A stretch of DNA of 14,549 bases from DASVEG01 sp036380695 (GTDB lineage: Bacteria; Actinomycetota; Acidimicrobiia; Acidimicrobiales; CADCTF01), in the NCBI GenBank assembly GCA_036380695.1, contig DASVEG010000046.1, forward strand, positions 1-14,549, given 5' to 3'. The position numbers were made by a program, and so were the translations under genes. The notes below the pieces were generated by a model that had not been told where the DNA came from, searched no databases, and was given only the letters and a program-made list of their open reading frames with translations. Of this stretch, positions 5,800-12,909 are shown piece after piece (within the stretch, counting starts at the first letter, position 1; each line of letters starts with the position of its first letter).

Positions 5800-7009
5800 C
5801 CCATGCCGCGCTCGCGCTCGTCGCGGCCGCGGCGGCGAGCTCGGCCATGCGATCGAAGTGCGCGTCGATCTCAGTGGCGAGCGTGTGGACGGGCCGGAGC
5901 TGCTGCTCGGCGAAGGTGAGCGCGCGGTCGAGCGCTCCCGGAACGAGCGCGGGGTCATCGACCACGCGCGCCCTCGCCCCCACGACCGCGGCGAACCCGT
6001 CGAGCTTCGCCTCGCCCGCCGCGTTGACGAGGACGAACGGGCGACCGTACGCGTGCGCGGTGATCGCGCCATGGAGCGAGCTGCCCACGAACGCGGCGGC
6101 TCCGGACAGCGCTGCCGCGAGCTGCTCGACGGTGCTGTCGCGCGGCAGGCGGAACACGCGGCGCCCGAGGTGCGCGCCGAGCGCGTCGGCGAAGGTCGCG
6201 TCGCCGCGAGCGCGGCCCGTCGCGGCGAGCACGGGGACGAGGTCGGGGTGTCGCGAGATCGACTCCCTGATGGCGTTCGCCATCTCTCGCGCGAGGGGGA
6301 CGAGCAGGTCGCAACCCTGGACCACCAGCGCGCCCCGGCCCGAGCGCGGGTAGCGGCCCATCGCCCGGAGGCGGTCGCGCTCGACGGCGAGGTCGGCGGC
6401 CGCGTGCACTCGCGGCAGTAGCAGCGCGGAGTCGGGGACGACGGCGATCTCTCGTTCGACGCCGGCATCGACGAGCCGCTGCCGGGAGAACGGGTCGCGC
6501 ACGGCGACGTACGCCTTCGTCTCCAGCGCGCGACGCACGCGAGCGGCGCACAGCTCGTCGAACGCGAAGGGCACGCCGACGGCGTGCCACATCGTGGGCG
6601 TCGACAGCTCGCCAGCCGGCCCGAGTCCTTCGACGAAGAACCGGCTCGGCGCGCGGCGGTTCATCTCGCCGGCGGCGACGCCGTAGACGGGCGCGAGCAG
6701 CGGGTCGTTCAGGTGCACGATCTCGCCACCGCCGATCACCACCGCATCGTGCGCCGCGGCGAGCGCAGCCACCCGCTCCGTAGACCACGGGCCGAGTGGC
6801 TCGACGGCTACCGGACCGTCGAGCGGCGTCGGGTGGTCATGCCCGAACGGCGAGTAGGCGGCCACGGTCGCGTGCGGCAATCGCCGCGTCAGCTCTTGGA
6901 TCGCGACGCGGGGGAAGAGGTGGTCGCCGTAGTTGTCGACGTCGAAGGTGCCGAGCAGAGCGATGCGGGGCGGGCGCTCGCGGCGGGCGGGTCGATCCGT
7001 CACGATCAT
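5720..7009 (-). CDS. Polysaccharide pyruvyl transferase-family protein
   Basis: A 429-residue protein with a full polysaccharide pyruvyl transferase domain. Members such as CsaB put pyruvate ketals on envelope polysaccharides from phosphoenolpyruvate; others are uncharacterised. Visible hallmarks are the N-terminal GTFDVDNYGDHLFPR, an AVVIGGGEIVHL strand-turn, AVRDPFSRQRLVDAGV followed by AVVPDSALLL, and the C-terminal GSSLHGAITAHAYGRPFVLV with a following Lys (GEAKLDGF). The ATG at 7009 overlaps the stop of the second VWA gene as ATGA (7006-7009), so it is the last gene of the MoxR operon. The C-terminal 26 residues are encoded opposite the HAAS-like gene. The fold is clear; a pyruvylated substrate is only an inference. 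Confidence 0.88.
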   Translation of the reverse strand: MIVTDRPARRERPPRIALLGTFDVDNYGDHLFPRVAIQELTRRLPHATVAAYSPFGHDHPTPLDGPVAVEPLGPWSTERVAALAAAHDAVVIGGGEIVHLNDPLLAPVYGVAAGEMNRRAPSRFFVEGLGPAGELSTPTMWHAVGVPFAFDELCAARVRRALETKAYVAVRDPFSRQRLVDAGVEREIAVVPDSALLLPRVHAAADLAVERDRLRAMGRYPRSGRGALVVQGCDLLVPLAREMANAIRESISRHPDLVPVLAATGRARGDATFADALGAHLGRRVFRLPRDSTVEQLAAALSGAAAFVGSSLHGAITAHAYGRPFVLVNAAGEAKLDGFAAVVGARARVVDDPALVPGALDRALTFAEQQLRPVHTLATEIDAHFDRMAELAAAAATSASAAWVSRRSPRVAQSFRELQVASSWWGRRR

Positions 7010-7974
7010 GCCCACGCCGCCCTCGACGTGGTGACGAGCGCGACGACCGAAGCGATCACGAGCAGCAGCAAGGCGGCGCCAGCGAACCAATGGGCGACGT
7101 CGACGCGTGCGGGGGCGACGGTCAAATGCGCGTCGATCTCGTCGTACACGCTGCGCAGTTCGTTGGTGGTTGCCGCGGCGAAGAACTGCCCGCCCGTGAC
7201 TTCCGCGATGGCGCGGAGCGCAGCCCGGTTGACCGGCACCGAGACGGTCTGACCCTGGCTCACCACCGTCGCGTCGTCGGTGCCGAACGCGATGGTCGAC
7301 ACGGGAACGCCGGCTTCGACCGCGGCTTCGACGGCTTCCGAGTCGGGGCGGCCGGTGGTCGTCTCCCCGTCGGAGAGCAGCACGATGGTCGAGCTCGGCT
7401 CCGTCGTCGCCCCCGCGCCGCGACCCGATTCCGGTTCGTCGGTCGGCACGGCCGCGAGCGCCGTGAAGATCGCCTCGCCCAGCGCCGTCCCTGGCGACAG
7501 CTCGAGCCGACGGAGCGCGGCCTCCACGAGCTGCCGGTCGCTCGTCGGGGCGACGAGCACGGAGGGCGACGCGCCGGCGGTGACGAGCCCGACCTCGAAC
7601 CCGTTCGGGAGATCGCGAACGAAGGCGCGGGCCGCAGCGGTGGCGGCGGTGATGCGATCCGGTTCGACGTCGGTCGCCGCCATCGAATCCGACACGTCGA
7701 TGGCGACGATGACCGTCGCCCGCTCCTTGGTGGTCTCGCCTGCGACGCTGGGCTGGGCGGCGCCGGCGACCGCGACGGTCGTCACGGCGAGGAACGCCGC
7801 GGCGACGGCGTGGCGCCACCAGCCGGCGCGACGGGGCGCGACCCTCGACAGCATCGGCGCCATCGCGAACGCCGCCGCGGCTCGTCGCCTGCGCACCTGG
7901 CCAGCGGCGTACGCGACCGCGAGCAACGGCACCACGACGAGGAGGCCCAACCGGCCCGGGTGCGCGAACGTCAC
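7006..7974 (-). CDS. Membrane-anchored VWA-domain protein, distal paralogue (BatA/BatB-like)
   Basis: A 322-residue membrane protein. Two N-terminal hydrophobic segments (about 8-24 and 57-74) and one C-terminal segment (about 296-315) flank a von Willebrand factor A domain. The metal-ion-dependent adhesion site is present: D93-x-S95-x-S97 (DVSDSM), a Thr in SPGTALGEA, and Asp in LLSDGETT. VWA proteins of this layout work with MoxR AAA+ ATPases. I chose GTG 7974: it has a strong GGGGAGG Shine-Dalgarno a few bases upstream and a GTGA overlap with the previous gene's stop. It is clearly paralogous to the preceding VWA gene, sharing the SDG-TT-GRP, IAFGTDD and ELRSVY blocks. The partner or substrate is unknown. 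Confidence 0.9.
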   Translation of the reverse strand: MTFAHPGRLGLLVVVPLLAVAYAAGQVRRRRAAAAFAMAPMLSRVAPRRAGWWRHAVAAAFLAVTTVAVAGAAQPSVAGETTKERATVIVAIDVSDSMAATDVEPDRITAATAAARAFVRDLPNGFEVGLVTAGASPSVLVAPTSDRQLVEAALRRLELSPGTALGEAIFTALAAVPTDEPESGRGAGATTEPSSTIVLLSDGETTTGRPDSEAVEAAVEAGVPVSTIAFGTDDATVVSQGQTVSVPVNRAALRAIAEVTGGQFFAAATTNELRSVYDEIDAHLTVAPARVDVAHWFAGAALLLLVIASVVALVTTSRAAWA

Positions 7975-8927
7975 GCCAACCTCCCCGCCCATACGAGGCC
8001 GAGCGCGCACGCGACGACCAGGAGGCCGCTCGCGACGGCGAGCGCGGCGCTCGTCGCGTCCCGCCGCTCGACGTCCCACCCGACTCGCGTACCGATGTCC
8101 TCGTACACCGACCGCAACTCCTCCATCGACACGGCTTCGAAGAACGTGCCGCCGGTCGCCTCCGCCACCGCGGCCATCGTGATCGGGTCGGCCGGCACGC
8201 TGACGAACCGGCCCTGCACGGCGACGACGCCGTCGTCGGTCCCGAACGCGATCGTGTTCACCGGGATGCCTTCCGCGGCGGCCGCCTCCGCCGCGACGAG
8301 CACGGGACGGCCAACGGTGGTGACGCCGTCGGACAGCAAGACGATCGCGGCGGACGGCTCGTCGCGAGCGCGGCCGTCCTGCGCGGGCGCGGTCGCGCGG
8401 ATCGCGTCGAGCGCAGCGGCAACCCCGTCGCCGGCCGCGGTGCCCGGCCCTATCGCCAGCTCGCCCAGGCCCGAGATCACCGCCGCGTGGTCGGTCGTCG
8501 GTGTCGCGACGACGCGGGTCGTCCGGTCGAACGCGACCAAGCCGACCTCGACGAGGTCGGGGAGGTCGTCGATGAACCCGCGAGCGGCCTCGACCGCCGC
8601 CTCCATGCGACTGGGCTCGACGTCGTCCGCGGACATCGATGCCGACGTGTCGAGCACGAGCATCACGGTCGCTGCTTCACGCGCGACCCGCGCGTCGCGG
8701 GCGGGTCGAGCCAGCGCGACGACCAAGGTCGCGAGCGTGAGGGCGACCGTGAGCGCGGACGCGTGACGCCGCCACCCGGCGCGCTTCGGCGCGACGGACG
8801 CGAGCAGGTCGAGGTTCGGGTACCGGACCGCGCGGTGGCGCCGCCTCCGCTGGAGCGCGGCGTACGCGACGCCGAGCAGTGGGAGCGCGGCCAGCAGCCA
8901 CAACCAGCCGGGCGACAGGAAGCTCAT
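7971..8927 (-). CDS. Membrane-anchored VWA-domain protein, proximal paralogue (BatA-like)
   Basis: A 318-residue membrane protein of the same build as its downstream paralogue: hydrophobic segments at about 7-24, 56-74 and 293-314 around a VWA domain (about 86-275). The metal site is D93-T-S95-A-S97 (LDTSASMS), with Thr in GPGTAAGDG and Asp in LLSDGVTT. Blocks such as SADDVEPSRM, NTIAFGTDDG and MEELRSVYEDIG line up with the second copy, pointing to an old tandem duplication that has diverged. The ATG at 8927 forms ATGA with the DUF58 stop (8924-8927). It probably presents the VWA domain at the membrane to the MoxR/DUF58 machinery; which side of the membrane it faces is not certain. Confidence 0.92.
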   Translation of the reverse strand: MSFLSPGWLWLLAALPLLGVAYAALQRRRRHRAVRYPNLDLLASVAPKRAGWRRHASALTVALTLATLVVALARPARDARVAREAATVMLVLDTSASMSADDVEPSRMEAAVEAARGFIDDLPDLVEVGLVAFDRTTRVVATPTTDHAAVISGLGELAIGPGTAAGDGVAAALDAIRATAPAQDGRARDEPSAAIVLLSDGVTTVGRPVLVAAEAAAAEGIPVNTIAFGTDDGVVAVQGRFVSVPADPITMAAVAEATGGTFFEAVSMEELRSVYEDIGTRVGWDVERRDATSAALAVASGLLVVACALGLVWAGRLA

Positions 8928-9823
8928 CGGCGCCGCCTTCGCGTGGCGACGAAGCGGACGACGTCGAGCAGCCAGTCGCGGTCGGTGTCGAGCACGAGGT
9001 GCGCAGCGCCCGCGGCACGGACCGCGCGCTCGCGCGCCTCGCGCTGCGCTCGCGCCGCGGCCTCGAAACGGGCGCGCACCTTCGCGTTCGATGTCTGGAC
9101 CTCGAGGCGCCGTCCCGTTTCCGGATCGACGAGGGTGAGCAGGCCGGCAGGCGGCAACTCCGCCTCTCGGCGGTCCCTCACCTCGACCACCACGACCGCA
9201 TGCCGGTGGGCGAGGGCTCGCAGCTCGCGATGCCACGGGCCGTCGTCCGCCAGGTCGGTGATCACGACGACGAGGCCTCTGCGTTGCGCGCCGAGCCGCA
9301 CCCGCCGCAGCGCATCCGCGAGGGGGACCGACCCCGAGCCTTCCTCGGCCCGCTCGCGACGGTCGAGGCGATGGAGCAACGCGAGCACCGGTTGCCGGCC
9401 GCTGCGCGGTGGCACGACGCTGACGCCGTCCGCTCCGAACAAGGCCGCACCGACGCGGTTGCCGTCGCGCATCGTGAGGAACCCGAACGCAGCCGCCGCG
9501 GCGAGGGCGAGGTCGCGCTTCTCGCACTGAGCCGTCCCGAAGTCGAGGCTCGCGCTCGTGTCGACGACGAGCCACGTCTCGAGCTCGCGATCCGCAATCG
9601 TCGTACGCAGGTGGGGCGACGCCATGCGCGCCGTCAGGTTCCAATCCATCCGGCGCACGTCGTCGCCGGGCGTGTACGCGCGACCGTCGGCTGGTTCGGT
9701 GCCGCCCCCCGGCACGAGGCCCTGGTGGTCGCCCTGGAGCAGACCGTCGAGCTTGTGTGTGACCAGCAGCTCGAGCTGGCGGAGCCGATCCTCGCGGCGG
9801 ACGACCTCGGTCGCCGCGGTCAC
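8924..9823 (-). CDS. DUF58-domain protein (VWA-like fold), MoxR partner
   Basis: A 299-residue protein. The DUF58 signature RAYTPGDDVRRMDWNLTAR lies at 48-66, followed by a VWA-like domain with D88-T-S-A-S92 (LVVDTSASLD) and VVVITDLADDGPW. DUF58 proteins are nearly always encoded directly after moxR, as here, and are thought to be part of the chaperone complex. No membrane segment or signal peptide is seen, so it is cytoplasmic by sequence. The GTG at 9823 overlaps the moxR stop as GTGA (9820-9823), with a GAGG some 10 nt upstream. The C-terminus is Arg-rich (VRFVATRRRRR). The family is firm; the molecular role is inferred. Confidence 0.93.
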   Translation of the reverse strand: MTAATEVVRREDRLRQLELLVTHKLDGLLQGDHQGLVPGGGTEPADGRAYTPGDDVRRMDWNLTARMASPHLRTTIADRELETWLVVDTSASLDFGTAQCEKRDLALAAAAAFGFLTMRDGNRVGAALFGADGVSVVPPRSGRQPVLALLHRLDRRERAEEGSGSVPLADALRRVRLGAQRRGLVVVITDLADDGPWHRELRALAHRHAVVVVEVRDRREAELPPAGLLTLVDPETGRRLEVQTSNAKVRARFEAAARAQREARERAVRAAGAAHLVLDTDRDWLLDVVRFVATRRRRR

Positions 9824-10827
9824 GACGCCCGTGCCTCGATCTCCCCGTCCTGCCCCGGCGCGACCCTCGGTGCGACGACCGTCCGCACGACGCGCTCGAC
9901 GATGTCGTCGGCGGTGACGCCGTCGGCCAGCGCCTCGTACGACAGGAGCACGCGGTGGCGGAGCACGTCGCGCGCGACGTCGTAGACCTCCTGCGGCAGC
10001 ACGTAGTCGCGGCCACGGAGGAGGGCGAGCGCCCGCGCACCGGCGACGAGGCCGAGGGTGGCGCGTGGGCTCGCGCCGTGGGCGATCAGCGGGGCGACGT
10101 CGGCGAGGTTGTGCTCTGCCGGCGCGCGGGTGGCGAGCACGAGTCGCACGGCGTAGTCGACGACAGCGTCGTGCACGAAGACGCCGTCGGCCGCGGACTG
10201 CAGCTCGAGGAGCACGTCCGGCCGGAGGACGCCCTGCGGTGCAGGAGGGGACACGCTCATGCGCCTCACGATCTCCACTTCTTCGCGCGCAGTCGGGTAG
10301 TCGACGACGACCTTCATGAGGAAGCGATCGCGTTGCGCCTCCGGAAGCGGGTACACGCCCTCGCTCTCGATCGGGTTCTGCGTCGCGAGCACGAGGAACG
10401 GGTTCGGCACGTCGTAGGTGAAGCCGCCGATCGAGACGTGCCGCTCGGCCATCACCTCCAACAGCGCCGATTGCACCTTGGCCGGGGCGCGGTTGATCTC
10501 GTCGGCGAGGACGACGTTCGCGAAGACGGGCCCGAGCTCGACGTCGAACGCCTCCTGCGACGGGCGGTAGATCCGCGTACCGACGAGGTCGGCTGGCACG
10601 AGGTCGGGGGTGAACTGGATGCGCGCGAACTCGCCGCCGATGACGGTGGCGACCGTCTCGGCGGCGAGGGTCTTCGCGAGGCCGGGTGAACCTTCGAGCA
10701 GACAGTGGCCCCTGGCGAGGAGGCAGACGAAGAGCCGCTCGATCATCCGGTCCTGCGCGACGACCACACGCTTGACCTCGAACAGCGCGTGCTCGACGAG
10801 CTTCCCGGCGTCCGTCGAGTTGCTCAC
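9820..10827 (-). CDS. MoxR-family AAA+ ATPase
   Basis: A 335-residue AAA+ ATPase of the MoxR family. Walker A is G46-SPGLAKT53, Walker B VVLADE at 105-110 with the following INRAPAKVQSALLEVMAE, sensor 1 ATQNP at 148-152, and an arginine-finger region LPEAQRDRF at 161-169. MoxR ATPases act as chaperones that mature or metallate partner enzymes together with VWA proteins. The start is a GTG at 10827, overlapping the stop of the small secreted-protein gene as GTGA (10824-10827), with GAGG about 10 nt upstream. It is second in the six-gene operon. The assignment is very strong; the client protein is not indicated by the sequence. Confidence 0.96.
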   Translation of the reverse strand: MSNSTDAGKLVEHALFEVKRVVVAQDRMIERLFVCLLARGHCLLEGSPGLAKTLAAETVATVIGGEFARIQFTPDLVPADLVGTRIYRPSQEAFDVELGPVFANVVLADEINRAPAKVQSALLEVMAERHVSIGGFTYDVPNPFLVLATQNPIESEGVYPLPEAQRDRFLMKVVVDYPTAREEVEIVRRMSVSPPAPQGVLRPDVLLELQSAADGVFVHDAVVDYAVRLVLATRAPAEHNLADVAPLIAHGASPRATLGLVAGARALALLRGRDYVLPQEVYDVARDVLRHRVLLSYEALADGVTADDIVERVVRTVVAPRVAPGQDGEIEARAS

Positions 10828-11084
10828 AGGTCGGATGCCTCAGGGGCGGGAGCGGGTGCAGGCGCGGCACCGCCGCCGGGTCCGCCGCGGCCTTCGCGGT
10901 CGCGGTCGCAGTCCTTCTTGCCGTCGCCGTCCGCGTCGCCGTCGACGGCACCTCCGGGGGCGGGTGCGGTTGTGGTCGCGGGGGCGTCGTCGCCTGCCTC
11001 TTGGGCAACGGCGATGCCGGCACCCACGCCGAGTGCGGCGAGCGCGCCCACGAGCGCGCCGGCGATGCGGGGGGTCAGGGACAT
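10824..11084 (-). CDS. Small secreted Asp-rich protein heading the moxR operon
   Basis: An 86-residue predicted secreted protein I do not recognise. Residues 1-27 are a signal peptide (basic Arg6, long Ala/Gly/Leu/Val core, likely cleavage after AVA). Residues 48-62 contain D48, D50, D52, D54-G55, D58, D60 and D62, a DxDxDGxxD pattern like thrombospondin type 3 or dockerin calcium loops, with one Cys at 59. The rest is Ala/Pro/Gly-rich. The ATG at 11084 has a consensus AGGAGG 4 nt upstream; an upstream ATG (11111) would place extra residues before the signal peptide. The stop overlaps the moxR start (GTGA), so it is translationally coupled to the ATPase operon. Calcium binding is inferred from the motif only. 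Confidence 0.82.
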   Translation of the reverse strand: MSLTPRIAGALVGALAALGVGAGIAVAQEAGDDAPATTTAPAPGGAVDGDADGDGKKDCDRDREGRGGPGGGAAPAPAPAPEASDL

Positions 11085-11146
11085 CGGTCCTCCTGGGGTC
11101 GGGGCTGTCACGAGGAGCGTGACGGCACCGCCTTTGAAGTTCCTGG

Positions 11147-11218
11147 GAGCGCGCTGCGGAGTCCGTCAGACGGACAAGGCCGCGGGCACGACCACCGCGA
11201 GCGCGAGCGCGCTGCGGA
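11147..11218. promoter_or_regulatory. Palindrome flanked by 14-bp direct repeats in the divergent moxR-operon/ferritin spacer
   Basis: GTCCGTC (11161-11167) and GACGGAC (11169-11175) form a perfect 15-bp dyad around one A. It is bracketed by exact 14-bp direct repeats GAGCGCGCTGCGGA at 11147-11160 and 11205-11218, 58 bp apart. The block lies in the 228-bp spacer (11085-11312) between the start of the moxR operon and the ferritin-like gene, where both promoters must be. A regulator-binding region is the inferred role; I could not identify convincing -10/-35 boxes. Confidence 0.45.
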
Positions 11219-11312
11219 CCGCGTGATGGCTCACCGTCGGCGTGATGGCGACGACCCGCAAGCGCGCGGAACGGTATCCGTCGGAGCGCGGGCCGGGTAG
11301 GAAGACGGGGAC

Positions 11313-11876
11313 ATGGGTGACTTCCTGACCGACATCGAAACCCTCCGACGCCGCGCCCGCGAACAGATCGAGCAAGGCCCCATCACCGCGTCCTACGGGG
11401 CCGACCGCGAGCGCGTCGTCCAGGTGCTGAACGAAGCGCTGGCGACAGAGATCGTGTGCTACCTCCGGTACAAGCGGCACTACTTCATGGCGAGCGGCCT
11501 CAACGCCCTCCCGATCGCCCAGGAGTTCCTGCAGCACGCGAACGAGGAGCAGGCGCACGCCGACCAGATCGCAGGCCGCATCACCCAGCTCCAGGGTGAG
11601 CCGAACTTCAACCCCGAGGGCATGAACACGCGCGCGCACGCGCAATACGTCGAGGGCGAGAACCTCCTCGACATGGTGAAGGAAGACCTGGTCGCAGAAC
11701 GGATCGCGATCGAGAGCTACTCGGAGATCATCCGCTGGCTCGGCGACGGCGACGTGACGACCCGCCGCCTGCTCGAGGAGATCCTCGCGGTCGAGGAGGA
11801 GCACGCCAACGACCTCCTCGGCATGCTCGCCGACCTCAGCCCAGAGACGCCACCGACCGGCTTGCGCCAGCCCTAA
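11313..11876 (+). CDS. Ferritin-like diiron protein (bacterioferritin/Dps-like)
   Basis: A 187-residue four-helix-bundle protein. Putative diiron ligands sit on the expected helices: E46 in LATEIVCYLRYK, E79-x-x-H82 in ANEEQAHADQI, Glu129/Glu134 in VAERIAIESYSEI, and E161-x-x-H164 in VEEEHANDLL. These two ExxH motifs are typical of bacterioferritin-type ferroxidase centres. Proteins of this family store iron or remove peroxide in the cytoplasm. The ATG at 11313 has AGGAAG at 11299-11304, 8 nt upstream. It is divergent from the moxR operon. Whether it forms a 24-mer cage cannot be told; no obvious haem-ligand Met was identified. The family is secure. Confidence 0.9.
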   Translation: MGDFLTDIETLRRRAREQIEQGPITASYGADRERVVQVLNEALATEIVCYLRYKRHYFMASGLNALPIAQEFLQHANEEQAHADQIAGRITQLQGEPNFNPEGMNTRAHAQYVEGENLLDMVKEDLVAERIAIESYSEIIRWLGDGDVTTRRLLEEILAVEEEHANDLLGMLADLSPETPPTGLRQP

Positions 11877-11914
11877 CGCCTCGCGGACTACGGCGCCAGG
11901 GCGGCGGCGAGGCG
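11877..11914. terminator. Stem-loop directly after the ferritin-like stop
   Basis: CGCCTCGC (11877-11884) and GCGAGGCG (11907-11914) are perfect 8-bp inverted repeats starting at the base after the TAA. The 22-nt loop is GC-rich and no T-run follows, so it could be a weak or non-canonical terminator or an mRNA 3'-end stabiliser. Confidence 0.4.
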
Positions 11915-11984
11915 GTCACCACCTCGCAGCGACCCCGAAGGGCGTTCCCAGAGACCTCCCAGCGCCGGCGCGCATCGTTCGTCG

Positions 11985-12005
11985 TGAGCCCGAACGGCGG
12001 GCTCA
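11985..12005 (+). promoter_or_regulatory. Leader hairpin abutting the Shine-Dalgarno of the DUF5666-like gene
   Basis: TGAGCCCG (11985-11992) and CGGGCTCA (11998-12005) form a perfect 8-bp stem with an AACGG loop. The right arm runs straight into AGAGGAGG (12005-12012), the Shine-Dalgarno for ATG 12020. The stem would sit against the ribosome site, so it may tune translation or protect the leader; alternatively it is a DNA-level operator. Confidence 0.45.
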
Positions 12006-12019
12006 GAGGAGGAACCACG

Positions 12020-12616
12020 ATGGACACCACCACCAGCGCCCGCCCGTCACGACTCCGGGCCGGCCTCGTCGCCGCCGGTGCGGCGATGGGCCTCACCCTC
12101 GCCGGTCTCGGCGTCTCCGCCGCGCAGACCGACGACGCGCCAACGCCGACCGACCCGCCCGCGTCCGCACCGGCCGCGCCGGAGGGTGCACCGGAGGAGA
12201 TGCGCCCGCCCGGCGGCCCCGGCCCCGGCGGTCGCGGTGGTGGCGGTGGTCGCCAGGGCGTCGGCCGCGGCGCGCTGCACGGCGAGTTCGTGACCAATGC
12301 ACCCGATGGCGGCTACCAGACCGTCGCGACGCAGAAGGGCGAGGTCACGTCGGTGAACGCCGCCTCGATCACCGTCGAGAGCGAGGACGGGTTCAGCCGG
12401 ACCTACAGCGTGAACGACGACACCCTCGTCAACGCGGGCAACGACGGCATCGCCGACGTGCAGGTGGGCGACGACGTCGGCGTGAAGGCGATCGTCACGG
12501 GCGGCAACGCCGCGGCCGTCGACGTGCGAGACGGCACGCAGATCAAGGCGCTCCGCGAGAAGTGGTCGCCGCGGCCGGGTGCGCCGGCGGCGAGCAGCTC
12601 GACCACCAACGCCTGA
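12020..12616 (+). CDS. Secreted DUF5666-like protein
   Basis: A 198-residue predicted secreted protein. Residues 1-35 form a signal peptide (Arg11/Arg13, then a hydrophobic core to VSAA). Residues 40-85 are Pro/Ala/Gly-rich linker. Residues 103-170 form a small beta domain, TQKGEVTSVNAASITVESEDG, TYSVNDDTLV, DVQVGDDVGVKAIVTGGNAAAVDV, matching the repeating pattern of DUF5666 (OB-like beta barrel of unknown function, common in exported proteins). The tail is Ser/Thr/Ala-rich. ATG 12020 has a strong AGAGGAGG 7 nt upstream; the ATG-less extension upstream carries no signal-peptide logic. It lies downstream of the ferritin-like gene but with a 143-bp spacer holding two hairpins, so it is probably transcribed separately. 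Confidence 0.85.
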   Translation: MDTTTSARPSRLRAGLVAAGAAMGLTLAGLGVSAAQTDDAPTPTDPPASAPAAPEGAPEEMRPPGGPGPGGRGGGGGRQGVGRGALHGEFVTNAPDGGYQTVATQKGEVTSVNAASITVESEDGFSRTYSVNDDTLVNAGNDGIADVQVGDDVGVKAIVTGGNAAAVDVRDGTQIKALREKWSPRPGAPAASSSTTNA

Positions 12617-12642
12617 AGCCGTCTTCGTCCCACCGCCGGCGA

Positions 12643-12673
12643 GTGCCGTCGGAGCCATTGGCTCCGGCGGCAC
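12643..12673. terminator. Bidirectional terminator between convergent genes
   Basis: Fourteen-bp arms, GTGCCGTCGGAGCC (12643-12656) and GGCTCCGGCGGCAC (12660-12673), surround an ATT loop with a single G/T mismatch. The hairpin is centred in the 71-bp gap between the stops of the DUF5666-like gene (+) and the small unknown gene (-). No T-runs flank it, as is common for hairpins at gene ends in high-GC actinobacteria. Confidence 0.75.
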
Positions 12674-12687
12674 CGTCGCGTTCGGGG

Positions 12688-12882
12688 TCAGTCGTCCGCG
12701 GGGCGGACGTCGTCGGTCGCGAACGCGGCGGGCAACACCCGGCCGTCCGACATGCGACGCACGACGTACCCGTCGCCCGCCTGCCCGTCGACGACGAACC
12801 CGCGCGCCCAACCGCCCTCGAACTTCGTGCGTACCTCCACCGGCGCGCCGTCAGGCATGTGCCTGCGCTCCACCCTGTCCAT
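12688..12882 (-). CDS. Small protein of unknown function (64 aa)
   Basis: A 64-residue protein with no signal peptide or membrane segment. It reads as a small beta-rich domain: PVEVRTKFEGGWARGFVVDGQAGDGYVVRRMSDGRVLPAAF, then an acidic end TDDVRPADD. The alternating hydrophobic pattern and the R-S-D-G-x-V-L-P turn suggest an SH3-like or Tudor-like barrel; I recall similar unnamed actinobacterial proteins but cannot name a family. The ATG at 12882 has an AAGGGGGG Shine-Dalgarno about 6 nt upstream; a second Met at residue 9 is possible. It is convergent with the DUF5666-like gene across a good terminator, supporting its reality. A long stem-loop lies in its leader. Confidence 0.72.
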   Translation of the reverse strand: MDRVERRHMPDGAPVEVRTKFEGGWARGFVVDGQAGDGYVVRRMSDGRVLPAAFATDDVRPADD

Positions 12883-12909
12883 CGTCGCCCCCCTTCTTGA
12901 AGCGATGGG

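Noticed and set aside
6796..8766. 656-codon plus-strand frame opposite the VWA genes
   Set aside because: Composition is typical of a shadow of high-GC genes; the opposite strand has complete VWA domains and overlapping starts.
8879..9985. 368-codon plus-strand frame opposite DUF58
   Set aside because: No start signal or domain; the DUF58 signature is on the other strand.
12047..12811. 254-codon minus-strand frame
   Set aside because: Runs through the terminator and antisense to the secreted DUF5666-like gene; no family features.
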